From positions 1-42,055 of the forward strand of contig CAIYYT010000080.1 in NCBI GenBank assembly GCA_903930455.1: DNA of 42,055 nt, given 5' to 3'. A program made the position numbers and the translations under genes. The notes beneath the pieces were generated by a model, which did not search any database, had not been told where the DNA came from, and saw only the letters and a program-made list of their open reading frames with translations. The DNA is from an uncultured bacterium (lineage in GTDB: Bacteria; Zixibacteria; MSB-5A5; CAIYYT01). Positions within the stretch are counted from its first letter, which is position 1; every line of letters begins with the position of its first letter. Shown here in pieces: positions 7,378 through 15,698 of this stretch.

Positions 7378-8358
7378 CTAAATTTGCGCGTCCTTGCCTA
7401 TTCCTGCTTTGACCGCTTTGTCATAAACCAGCTTCGCGGTGGCGACGTCCTGAATCGCCAGACCGTTGGACTTGAACAGCGTGATCTCGGCAGCATCTTT
7501 GCGCCCCGGTTTGCGATCGAGGATGATCTCGCCCAGTTCGGCATAAATGTGATCCGCGGTGATAGTGCCTTCTTGCATTGGAATCATGATGTCCCCTGCT
7601 TCTTTCAGGCAGGCCTCATTGGAATCGGCGACAAGCTTGGAACGCTTGACAATGGCTGTGTCCAATTCGCGCGCGCCGGGAGAATGGCTGCCAATGCCGT
7701 TGATATGCGTTCCGGGTCTCACCTGCGAACCGTCGAATAACGGTGTGGCGGACGACGTAGCCGTGCAGATGATATCGGCCTCGGCCAGAATCTGACTTGG
7801 CGAATCAGCGGCCACAACTTCAATGTTCAACTTGGCGCTCATTTCCTTTACAAATGCTGCCACGGCTTCAGGGAAGAGATCGTAGACATACGCGCGAGCA
7901 AGCTGGCGCGCGGTGGCGACTGCCCAGAGTTGGGTTTTGGCCTGAACACCGGCGCCGAAGATTCCGGCAATCTGTCCTTTGTCGGCGCGGGCGAGGAACT
8001 TGGTCGCAACACCACTGGCAGCGCCGGTTCTGACTGCGGTTAGATAGCCGCCATCCATGATGCAGATAACATCGCCATTTTCGGGATTCTGCAACAACAC
8101 CTTGCCGATCGTAGTGGGAATGTTGAATTTCTTCGGGTTGTTCTTGTAGACAGTAACGACTTTGCAGGCGAGCGCGCCCATTTCTTTGAGATAAGCGGGC
8201 ATATATAGTGCCAGGCCGTCTGGTGATGTGATACCGATACGCAACGGCAAGACTGCCGTGCCGTTTGCCATCTCGGCAAACGCCTTCTCCACAACGGTCA
8301 TACAATCAGCCATATCAAGCACGCGGATAACATCATCTCGAGTCAAAAGCAGCGGCAT
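7378..8358 (-). CDS. Ornithine cyclodeaminase / mu-crystallin family dehydrogenase
   Basis: This NAD(P)-dependent enzyme belongs to the family that includes ornithine cyclodeaminase, alanine dehydrogenase (archaeal type) and ketimine reductases. Substrate-pocket features are visible: PLRIGI, KVVTVYKNNP (conserved lysine), GGYLTAVRTGAASGVAT. The Rossmann segment is GIFGAGVQAKTQLWAV, and INGIGSHSPGARELD follows. I use ATG at 8358 (326 residues) because GAAAGGAAGG precedes it by a few bases; a GTG at 8385 would add 9 residues. It is transcribed away from the glycosyltransferase at 8508, with a 149-nt divergent spacer. Whether it acts on ornithine, alanine or a ketimine cannot be read from sequence alone. 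Confidence 0.9.
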   Translation of the reverse strand: MPLLLTRDDVIRVLDMADCMTVVEKAFAEMANGTAVLPLRIGITSPDGLALYMPAYLKEMGALACKVVTVYKNNPKKFNIPTTIGKVLLQNPENGDVICIMDGGYLTAVRTGAASGVATKFLARADKGQIAGIFGAGVQAKTQLWAVATARQLARAYVYDLFPEAVAAFVKEMSAKLNIEVVAADSPSQILAEADIICTATSSATPLFDGSQVRPGTHINGIGSHSPGARELDTAIVKRSKLVADSNEACLKEAGDIMIPMQEGTITADHIYAELGEIILDRKPGRKDAAEITLFKSNGLAIQDVATAKLVYDKAVKAGIGKDAQI

Positions 8359-8507
8359 AAATTCCTTCCTTTCAGTGTCGGTCACCAGCAGTATATCGAA
8401 TTGGTGAGGTGCGCAGCAAGGGTTTCGTCCTGGTGAGAGCGAAAATCACGCCTTGCGCCCCGTGAAATCAGGTTGTCGATTATTTTGTGTCAGACTAACT
8501 TTGGGCC

Positions 8508-10055
8508 ATGACTGATCTGATCACTGCTACGGAGCGAAAATGGCAGGACAAACCGTGGGTGCTTGTCCTGCTGGCCTTCCTGATCAATGGCGTCGCGTTG
8601 GTACTGTCGCACAACTACCTGGATGGCGACACACATACGCGCACGTTCATGGCGCTGCAATGGTTAAAGCATCCGTTCTTTATCTATCTCCCCAATGACG
8701 TGACCTGGGTTTTTGCCCCCATGCACTGCTATCTGAACGCGATAGCTCTCGCTATCTGGAATAACCCAAGCTTGACTACGCGACTGCTGTCGCTGATTCT
8801 GACCAGCTTGACCATATTCCCCCTCTATCATTCAGTCCGCCTCCTTTTCGATGAGCGCGCAGCCTTCTACTCTGCATTGTTCTGTTGTTTCTGCACGCTC
8901 TTCATTCATCCGGCAGCTATCGGTGCAAGTGAAGGAATCAACCTGTTCTTCCTCTACACAGCGCTCTTCTTCTTCCTGCGCTACCGCAAGTCATCCCGCT
9001 GGCGTGATATGCTGCTGTCCGCCTTTGCGGCATTGGCGGCGGACATGATGCGTTATGATAGCTGGCCGTTTGTATCGATGCTGACACTGCTATTGCTGAT
9101 CTTCGCCTTCACCGATACGCGCAAGGTGAGCTTTTCTGTGCGGCTCACGGCCATCTTCAAGGCGATCGTTTTCGGCTTTATCAGCCACCATTTCGTCTTC
9201 GTCTGGATGGGGGCACAATGGATCAAGTTCGGAAATCCGACGTACATGACGGTCAACGAGCTCGATGCGCCTCAAATAGCGCAAAACATCGAACGGTACG
9301 GACGGCTTATGGTAAATCTGTATCAGCTCGGCTTCCTGCCGGGAGTCATGTTTCTGAGTGCGCCGGTGGCATTTGCCTTTGCTGTAGTTGGCTTCTATCG
9401 TGTTGTCCGATCGAGGAGATTAAATGTCCTGTTTTGGGTGTTTGCAGTCATGATCTTCTACTACCTTCAAACCTTCGTGATTACTCTGTCTCGCTATCCC
9501 TTGGCGCGATTCACGACGATTCCGGCGATTCTCTTCATCTGTTTCTCTGGCGTTGGCGTGGTCCATGTGCTCGAACGCTGGCCGACATTCCGCCGTGTGA
9601 TTCCGGTGTTGGCAATGATTACGGTTCTGGTTCCGGTCGGTCTTGGTTTTTTCTCCCACCCCAGCGAGAATGCTATCGCCGAAAAGCTCCGCGCAGTCAG
9701 CCCGATGACCAATCCGCCGACCTACTACTTTGACTTCGTAGCCGACTGCCGTAAGACACTCGCTGGTGGAAGTCGCTTGCTGCTTGATACACGCAACTAC
9801 AATCATCGGCTACTATACCTCGACCTATACCAATACCGTGACCAGATCGATTATTACTGGCCCTCAACCGACTCGCTTTTAAGTTTCATCGGCGTGACGC
9901 ACCCTCCATTTGTGGTTCGGACAGACTTTCCGCGTCCCGACAAGCCGATCTTTGATACCGCAAATGGCTCCGTAAGTATTACTGCAACAGGTGTGAAATA
10001 TCATCTGCTTGCGCGTAGAGGGATTTACTGCCTTTACACACTCGATCAGTCCTGA
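8508..10055 (+). CDS. GT-C fold membrane glycosyltransferase (ArnT/PMT-like)
   Basis: The 515-residue polytopic membrane protein has about ten to twelve hydrophobic segments. After the first one comes a periplasmic loop NYLDGDTHTRTFMALQW, whose acidic residues are in the place of the catalytic Asp/Glu of GT-C enzymes that use polyprenyl-phosphate sugars. The PLYHSVRLLFDERAAFYSA and ADMMRYDSWPF stretches are typical of the GT39/ArnT-like families. The C-terminal 120 residues are soluble (periplasmic). The likely role is transfer of a sugar from a lipid carrier to a surface glycan or protein; donor and acceptor are unknown. Two further membrane proteins of this general type lie at 15699-19276. 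Confidence 0.75.
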   Translation: MTDLITATERKWQDKPWVLVLLAFLINGVALVLSHNYLDGDTHTRTFMALQWLKHPFFIYLPNDVTWVFAPMHCYLNAIALAIWNNPSLTTRLLSLILTSLTIFPLYHSVRLLFDERAAFYSALFCCFCTLFIHPAAIGASEGINLFFLYTALFFFLRYRKSSRWRDMLLSAFAALAADMMRYDSWPFVSMLTLLLLIFAFTDTRKVSFSVRLTAIFKAIVFGFISHHFVFVWMGAQWIKFGNPTYMTVNELDAPQIAQNIERYGRLMVNLYQLGFLPGVMFLSAPVAFAFAVVGFYRVVRSRRLNVLFWVFAVMIFYYLQTFVITLSRYPLARFTTIPAILFICFSGVGVVHVLERWPTFRRVIPVLAMITVLVPVGLGFFSHPSENAIAEKLRAVSPMTNPPTYYFDFVADCRKTLAGGSRLLLDTRNYNHRLLYLDLYQYRDQIDYYWPSTDSLLSFIGVTHPPFVVRTDFPRPDKPIFDTANGSVSITATGVKYHLLARRGIYCLYTLDQS

Positions 10056-10125
10056 CCGCCAATTTCCACTGGCACACTCCCTTTCCGTAACGTAACTTGC
10101 ACCCGGACGAAAGGTGTTTAGAGAT

Positions 10126-10875
10126 ATGAAAAAAATCGCATTGGTAACGGGAGCTTCATCGGGGATTGGCGAAGCCACTGCGCGCAAGCTGGCTGCTGCA
10201 GGATACGATTTGATCTTGGCGGCGCGTCGACTTGACCGGCTGCAGCAACTAGCCAAGACTCTATCCGTGGAGTCACATTTGATTCAACTTGATGTGCGTG
10301 ATTGTGAGGCCGTGAATAAGGCAATCGCCGGTCTGCCGCAGCGCTGGCAGGGGATTGATTTGTTGGTCAACAACGCCGGTCTAAGTCGTCATCTCGAAAA
10401 GCTGCACGAAGGACATACAGAAGCCTGGGATGAGATGATCGACACCAACGTAAAAGGGCTGCTGTATGTAAGTCGCGCTGTGATTCCCGGCATGGTGGCA
10501 CGCGGCAAGGGACATGTTATTAATGTCGGTTCGATTGCCGGGCATGAAGTCTATCCCAACGGCAATGTTTACTGCGCGAGTAAGTTTGCGGTCGATGCTC
10601 TAACAAAGGGCATGATGATCGATCTGGTGGATACGCCGGTGCGGGTGTCAACGGTTGATCCCGGTATGGTCGAAACCGAGTTTTCGAAAGTGCGCTTTTA
10701 CGGAGATAGCGAGCGCGCCAAGAAAGTCTATCAGGGTGTAAAGCCGCTGACGGGGGATGATATCGCTGACACGATCGTCTGGATTGCCTCGCGACCGGAG
10801 CATGTTAATGTCGCGCAAGTGATCGTCATGCCCAAGGCGCAGGCGAGCGCGATGGTTCTGCATCGAAAACAATAG
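10126..10875 (+). CDS. Short-chain dehydrogenase/reductase (YdfG-like)
   Basis: This is a classical SDR with all marks: TGASSGIGE cofactor site at the N-terminus, AARR after strand 2 (favouring NADP), NNAG, INVGSIAG with the catalytic Ser, and VYCASKFAV giving Y-x3-K. Length (249 aa) and the C-terminal DIADTIVWIASRPEHVNVAQVIVMP block closely resemble E. coli YdfG, an NADP-dependent 3-hydroxy acid dehydrogenase. I chose ATG 10126, which follows AAGGTG; an in-frame GTG at 10114 adds four residues. It lies 20 nt before recX in the same direction and may share its transcript. Confidence 0.88.
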   Translation: MKKIALVTGASSGIGEATARKLAAAGYDLILAARRLDRLQQLAKTLSVESHLIQLDVRDCEAVNKAIAGLPQRWQGIDLLVNNAGLSRHLEKLHEGHTEAWDEMIDTNVKGLLYVSRAVIPGMVARGKGHVINVGSIAGHEVYPNGNVYCASKFAVDALTKGMMIDLVDTPVRVSTVDPGMVETEFSKVRFYGDSERAKKVYQGVKPLTGDDIADTIVWIASRPEHVNVAQVIVMPKAQASAMVLHRKQ

Positions 10876-10895
10876 GGCGCTTGGTAGACTCTCAA

Positions 10896-11549
10896 ATGCC
10901 GAAGATCACCGCCATTACTCAGCAGAAAAAGAACGATAGTCGCTGGTCGATCTTCGTTGACGGCGAGTTTTTTATCGGCTGTACAGCAGAGTTCTTTGCC
11001 ACAGTCAACCTGCATGAAGGGGATGAAGTATCTCCCGAGCAACTCGACCGATTGGTAACCGAAGTTACCGGCAGCAATATCCGGCAGAAAGCGTTGGGAT
11101 ATTTGAGCCGCCGGGCAAGATCAATTGCCGAGATGCGGAAATATTTGGCCGGAAAAGAGTTCTCTGCGGAGTTGATTTCGGAGACGATTGAATGGCTTAA
11201 GGGCAAAAGATATCTCGATGATCAGCAATTCGCTGACGATTGGGTCAAAATGCGACTGCGATTGGCGCCGCGCGGTAAGCAGGGTTTGCTGATGGAGTTG
11301 TATCAGAAAGGCATCGACCGCGCCACGGCAGGCCAGGCGATCGAAGATAACCTCGAATCCGGCGCTGAATCTGAGGTCGCCTATCAAATCATCGTACAGC
11401 GCAAAAATCGCTGGAAGGGCGCGGAATGGCTTGAAATCGAGCGTAGAATATATAACTTCTTGAGTTATCGGGGATTCTCCGGCGAAGCGATTGTCGCGGC
11501 GGCGCGGAGATACCGGGAGGAACTCAAACAGGCAGGAAAGGGTTCCTAA
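10896..11549 (+). CDS. recX: Regulatory protein RecX
   Basis: RecX binds RecA filaments and modulates their growth and activity. The protein is built from the usual three-helix RecX repeats: IRQKALGYLSRRARSIAEMRKYL, then IEWLKGKRYLDDQQFADDWV with the characteristic LDD-x2-FA-x2-W, then a third repeat ending in FLSYRGFSGEAI. An N-terminal extension of about 60 residues (strand-rich, WSIFVDGEFFIG) is common in Firmicutes- and FCB-type RecX. ATG 10896 is used; TTG 10881 in frame would add five residues. In many genomes recX directly follows recA, but here 6.3 kb of other genes lie between them. alaS follows, as in many bacteria. Confidence 0.88.
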   Translation: MPKITAITQQKKNDSRWSIFVDGEFFIGCTAEFFATVNLHEGDEVSPEQLDRLVTEVTGSNIRQKALGYLSRRARSIAEMRKYLAGKEFSAELISETIEWLKGKRYLDDQQFADDWVKMRLRLAPRGKQGLLMELYQKGIDRATAGQAIEDNLESGAESEVAYQIIVQRKNRWKGAEWLEIERRIYNFLSYRGFSGEAIVAAARRYREELKQAGKGS

Positions 11550-11642
11550 CCGCGCAGAGAAGTTAAAATCGGTTTCGAACCTGTGACAGTCGGGTGAAAT
11601 CCATCACATTTCGACTGGCTCAATGCAAGATTAGAGGGTAAT

Positions 11643-14300
11643 TTGAAAGCCGCTGAAATTAGAGAATCGTTCCAACAGTATTTTGAATCGAAGGGGCACA
11701 AGCGTGTCGCCAGTTCGTCATTGATTCCGCTAGATGATCCGACACTGTTGTTCACCAATGCCGGTATGAATCAGTTTAAGGATGTGTTTCTCGGCCAGCG
11801 CAAGGTGCCCTACTCCCGCGCAACCAGTTCGCAGAAATGTATTCGCGCGGGGGGTAAGCACAACGACCTCGAAAACGTCGGGGAGACGGCACGGCATCAC
11901 ACTTTTTTTGAGATGCTGGGCAACTTCAGCTTCGGCGATTACTTCAAAGAGGATGCGATCACCTTTGCCTGGGACTATGTTCATAACATTCTCAAGCTAC
12001 CGACCGATCGGCTGTATGCCACGGTTTATACCGATGATGATGAGGCCTTCGAGCTCTGGGGCAAAATTGCGCCGGAGCTTAAGAACGGGCGCATTCTACG
12101 CTTCGGCGAGAAAGACAATTTCTGGTCGATGGGGGAAACCGGCCCGTGCGGACCTTGCTCGGAATTGCATTTTGATCGCGGTGCTCAATATTCCTGCGGC
12201 AAACCAACATGCGGTGTCAACTGTGAGTGCGACCGATTTATGGAACTCTGGAATCTGGTCTTCATGCAATTCAATCGCGACGCTGAAGGCAAGATGACAC
12301 CGTTACCAAAGCCGTCGGTCGATACCGGCGCCGGGCTTGAACGAATCGCTATGGTGATGCAGAAGGTTGATTCCAATTACGATACCGATCTGTTCACGCC
12401 GATTCTCAAAACTATCGAACAGATGTCGGGGAAGGAATACTTCGAAGACAAGCGCGGGACTTCACACCGCGTGATTGCCGATCATATCCGCGCATTGACC
12501 TTTGCCATTGCCGATGGCGCAATGCCCTCCAACGAAGGACGCGGTTATGTGCTCCGGCGGATTTTGCGACGCGCATCGCGGCATGGACGGCTGCTCGATC
12601 TGCACGAGCCGTTCATTTACAAGCTGACCGCGACATTGGTTGATATCATGGGCAACAGCTTCCCCGAGATCAAGCAACAGGCCGAGCACGTGGCATTGGT
12701 GATAAAGTCGGAAGAAGAGAGTTTTGGCGAGACGCTGGACCGGGGGATGGAGATGTTTGATTCAATAGTCGAACTGCTGCCTGCTCTGAAAGCGAAAATC
12801 ATTTCTGGCAGAAATGCTTTCAAGCTTTACGACACATTTGGGTTTCCTATAGACATGACACAACAGATGGCGCGTGAGCGTGGACTGAGTGTTGATATGA
12901 AGGAGTTCGAGGTTGAGCTTGAGAAGCAAAGGACGAGGTCACGCCATATCGCGCATTTGGATGCAGTTGCGGACGGAATTCATCCCCCAACAAAGTTTGT
13001 TGGGTACGACGACCGATTCGTTTATGATACGTCGGTGAGCCAATCCTATCTCATCTCCAAAGGAGCCAATAGGTGGATTGAGTTGTCACTCGATGAGACG
13101 CCATTCTATGGAGAAGCGGGCGGACAAGTTGGAGACAAAGGTACTATCGTAGTTGATGGGATGAACTACCACGTCGAGGACACAATAAGGATAAACGATA
13201 CGACTATTCATTTCCTTGGAGTGCCGACTGTGTCTCTGAAAGTAGCGCTCATGGACAGACCTATAAGCGACATCCCTGCATCTGGGTCGCAGGCCAAAGC
13301 GACTGTCGATGGTGTCCGCCAAAAACACACCCAGCGCAATCACACCGCAACACACCTTCTGCACCAAGCGCTACGCTCCATGTTTGGAAACCACGTTCAG
13401 CAGAAGGGTTCACTCGTCGATCCGGATCATCTGCGGTTTGATTTCTCGTACTATAAGCATCTCAGTGAAGATGAACAAAGAGAAATCGAGCGACTGGTGA
13501 ATGAGCAGATACTGCTCAATCGGAGAGTGAAAACCGAGCCAGATATTCCTATAGAAGAAGCTAAGTCTACTAGAGGAGCAACAGCATTGTTCGGCGAGAA
13601 GTACGGTGACAAAGTCCGCATGGTTAGCGTGATGGAAGACGAAGAAACCGACCGTTTCTATTCGCGTGAATTGTGCGGCGGTACACACGTACAGGCAACC
13701 GGTGAGATCGGGTTGTTTGTGATCACTGCCGAGTCGGCAATTGCCGCTGGTATTCGTCGTATTGAAGCGCTTACCGGCAAGGGCGCGCTTGACTATATAG
13801 GCAATCTCAAAAATCAGTTTGACTATACGGCACGGCTCCTAAAGCAGCCGCAGGAAAAAGTGGTCGAGCGGATAGAAGAACTGCTCGAAGAATCAAGGCG
13901 ATTGAAGAAAGAACTCGATAAGTCGCAGGCGCAGTCGGCAGCATCGGGAATCGCCGATCTGTTTGCACACAAGATCAAGAAGATCAAAGGTGTGACACTG
14001 TTGGTAAACAAGTTCGAATCGAAAGAACAGCTCAACACTTACGCAGACGTGACGCAGACGATTACCTATCCGGCAATCGGCGTATTCTTCAACGATGCCA
14101 ACCAATATGCAGTGACTTCATCAAAACCGGCTATTGCAATAAAGCTATCGGCGCGCGACATAATCAATCATCTTAATAAGCAACTATCCGGCAGAGGTGG
14201 CGGCCGCGAGCACTTTACGCAAGGTGGCTGTGAGCAACCATTGACAGAGCAGTTGCTGGAATCAACCGTCGTCAGCCTTATTGAAGGAACTGTCAAATAG
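11643..14300 (+). CDS. alaS: Alanine--tRNA ligase
   Basis: AlaRS charges tRNA-Ala and edits mischarged Ser/Gly. It is full length at 885 residues. The class II catalytic domain is clear (FTNAGMNQFKDVFLG; RHHTFFEMLGNFSFGDYFKE; GAGLERIAMVMQ), the editing domain has HTATHLLH and CGGTHVQATGEIG zinc-ligand motifs, and the DHHA1-type C-terminus ends with GRGGGREHFTQGG. The insert GAQYSCGKPTCGVNCECDRF adds four cysteines in the catalytic domain, a possible extra zinc site. The start is TTG 11643 after AGAGGGT. The part at about 12840-13620 uses AGA/AGG arginine codons much more than the rest of the gene. The stop is immediately followed by the next ATG. Confidence 0.97.
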   Translation: MKAAEIRESFQQYFESKGHKRVASSSLIPLDDPTLLFTNAGMNQFKDVFLGQRKVPYSRATSSQKCIRAGGKHNDLENVGETARHHTFFEMLGNFSFGDYFKEDAITFAWDYVHNILKLPTDRLYATVYTDDDEAFELWGKIAPELKNGRILRFGEKDNFWSMGETGPCGPCSELHFDRGAQYSCGKPTCGVNCECDRFMELWNLVFMQFNRDAEGKMTPLPKPSVDTGAGLERIAMVMQKVDSNYDTDLFTPILKTIEQMSGKEYFEDKRGTSHRVIADHIRALTFAIADGAMPSNEGRGYVLRRILRRASRHGRLLDLHEPFIYKLTATLVDIMGNSFPEIKQQAEHVALVIKSEEESFGETLDRGMEMFDSIVELLPALKAKIISGRNAFKLYDTFGFPIDMTQQMARERGLSVDMKEFEVELEKQRTRSRHIAHLDAVADGIHPPTKFVGYDDRFVYDTSVSQSYLISKGANRWIELSLDETPFYGEAGGQVGDKGTIVVDGMNYHVEDTIRINDTTIHFLGVPTVSLKVALMDRPISDIPASGSQAKATVDGVRQKHTQRNHTATHLLHQALRSMFGNHVQQKGSLVDPDHLRFDFSYYKHLSEDEQREIERLVNEQILLNRRVKTEPDIPIEEAKSTRGATALFGEKYGDKVRMVSVMEDEETDRFYSRELCGGTHVQATGEIGLFVITAESAIAAGIRRIEALTGKGALDYIGNLKNQFDYTARLLKQPQEKVVERIEELLEESRRLKKELDKSQAQSAASGIADLFAHKIKKIKGVTLLVNKFESKEQLNTYADVTQTITYPAIGVFFNDANQYAVTSSKPAIAIKLSARDIINHLNKQLSGRGGGREHFTQGGCEQPLTEQLLESTVVSLIEGTVK

Positions 14301-15080
14301 ATGACTGTCTTCGATTACCTGCTTAAGACAGCGCGAGACCGAGGCGCCGGTTTTCTGGTGTTGATCGATCCGGATGAACAACCGCACCAACGGCTGGTTG
14401 ACTGCGCTCAGCAGGCTCAAGAAGGTGGCGCCGATGCGGTAATGATCGGCGGCTCAGGGGTGCTATCGGCGCGCATGGAGCAAGTAGCGCACGACATCAA
14501 GCGGCAAATTACAATCCCTCTGATCATCTTTCCCGGCGGAGCCAATCAACTTTGTCGCTTTGCCGATGCGGTGTTGTTTACGTCGCTCTTGTCGGGGCGC
14601 AATCCTGAGTACCTGATCGGCGAGCAGGTTAAGGGTGCTCCGTTGGTGAAGGAATATGGATTGGAGGCGATTCCGACCGCATATTTGTTGATTGAATCAG
14701 GCGCACGAACTTCGGTGGAGTCCTATTCACACACGCATCCGATTCCTCGGCACGAAACCGAATTCCTCAAAGCGCACGCGCTGGCGGCGCAGTATCTCGG
14801 AATGAAAATGGTCTATCTGGAGGCCGGTTCGGGAGCTGTGTATACGGTGCCGGAAGAGATGATCACTGCCGTGAAGGAGACGGTCTCGCTACCGATTATT
14901 TGCGGCGGTGGTATCCGTCATCCGGAAATGGCGGCACGCAAAGTGACAGCGGGCGCGCAGTTTATCGTCGTCGGCAATCGCTTTGAGGAAAACAGTAATC
15001 GCTCACTATTCGCAGAGTTCGCCGATGCCATTCATCAGAGATCATCTCAATTAGTAGACAGAACCAATGACCGACCGTAA
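14301..15080 (+). CDS. Geranylgeranylglyceryl phosphate synthase family (GGGPS/PcrB)
   Basis: This family of TIM-barrel prenyltransferases joins a polyprenyl diphosphate to sn-glycerol-1-phosphate, the first committed step of archaeal-type ether lipids. Visible signatures are FLVLIDPDE near the N-terminus (Mg/diphosphate Asp), AVMIGGSG, SGRNPEYLIGEQ, PTAYLLIESG, MVYLEAGSGA, IICGGGIR and VVGNRFEE. The length (259 aa) and the YLIGEQ/YLEAGSGA pattern fit group II enzymes, which occur in archaea and in FCB-group bacteria. The ATG directly follows the alaS stop, so translation is probably coupled. The stop overlaps the gmhA start by 14 nt. Chain length of the substrate and product fate are unknown; no G1P dehydrogenase is in the window. 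Confidence 0.9.
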   Translation: MTVFDYLLKTARDRGAGFLVLIDPDEQPHQRLVDCAQQAQEGGADAVMIGGSGVLSARMEQVAHDIKRQITIPLIIFPGGANQLCRFADAVLFTSLLSGRNPEYLIGEQVKGAPLVKEYGLEAIPTAYLLIESGARTSVESYSHTHPIPRHETEFLKAHALAAQYLGMKMVYLEAGSGAVYTVPEEMITAVKETVSLPIICGGGIRHPEMAARKVTAGAQFIVVGNRFEENSNRSLFAEFADAIHQRSSQLVDRTNDRP

Positions 15081-15648
15081 GGATATAATCGCCTCGGCTG
15101 TTCGCGATGCGGTCGCGCTCAAAACCGCCTATACCCGGCATCGTGAGGAATGGTTGCTGGTGGCTTCTGACCGTCTTGCCGATGCTTTCCGCAAAGGCAA
15201 CAAAGTTCTGATCGCCGGCAATGGTGGTTCGGCGGCGGATAGTCAACATTTTGCAGCAGAGTTGGTCGTGCGGTTGTCATCACAGCTTGATCGACAAGCG
15301 TTACCTGCTATTGCTCTCACCGTGGATACTTCGGTGTTGACGGCAGCGACGAATGATTTTGGCTTCAAGCGAATTTTCAGCAGACAGATAGAGGCACTCG
15401 GCAACGCGGGAGATGTGTTTATCGGCCTGTCGACATCCGGCAAGTCTGAGAACATCATCGAGGCGTTTCGCATTGCCAAAGCGAGATCGCTGGTAACTCT
15501 TGGTTTGTTTGGTGAAATGGGACTGTCTGATGCGACGCTATGCGATTTGTCGCTGTGTGTGCCCTCCTCCTCCACAATGCGTATCCAGGAAGAGCATATC
15601 TTTGCGCTGCATTTGTTGGTGCAGTTGACAGAAAGCCTGCTCTACTAG
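15067..15648 (+). CDS. gmhA: Phosphoheptose isomerase (SIS domain, GmhA-type)
   Basis: GmhA converts sedoheptulose-7-phosphate to D-glycero-D-manno-heptose-7-phosphate, the first step to ADP- or GDP-heptose for LPS core or other glycans. The SIS-domain marks are GNGGSAADSQHFAAELVVR near residue 50, DVFIGLSTSGKSENII and the C-terminal QEEHIFALHLL, which supplies the conserved Glu/His pair of the active site. Length 193 aa is normal. It starts inside the end of the GGGPS gene (14-nt overlap), so alaS, GGGPS and gmhA form one unit. Other SIS proteins such as DiaA share the fold, but the QEEH motif favours GmhA. Confidence 0.88.
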   Translation: MTDRKDIIASAVRDAVALKTAYTRHREEWLLVASDRLADAFRKGNKVLIAGNGGSAADSQHFAAELVVRLSSQLDRQALPAIALTVDTSVLTAATNDFGFKRIFSRQIEALGNAGDVFIGLSTSGKSENIIEAFRIAKARSLVTLGLFGEMGLSDATLCDLSLCVPSSSTMRIQEEHIFALHLLVQLTESLLY

Positions 15649-15698
15649 CCATCCGTACAACCAGCTTCTCTCACTAGAAGTCGCGAACACCAAAATGT

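Noticed and set aside
11550-11642. T-box or other riboswitch before alaS
   Set aside because: The 93-nt leader is too short and has no T-box core or terminator hairpin.
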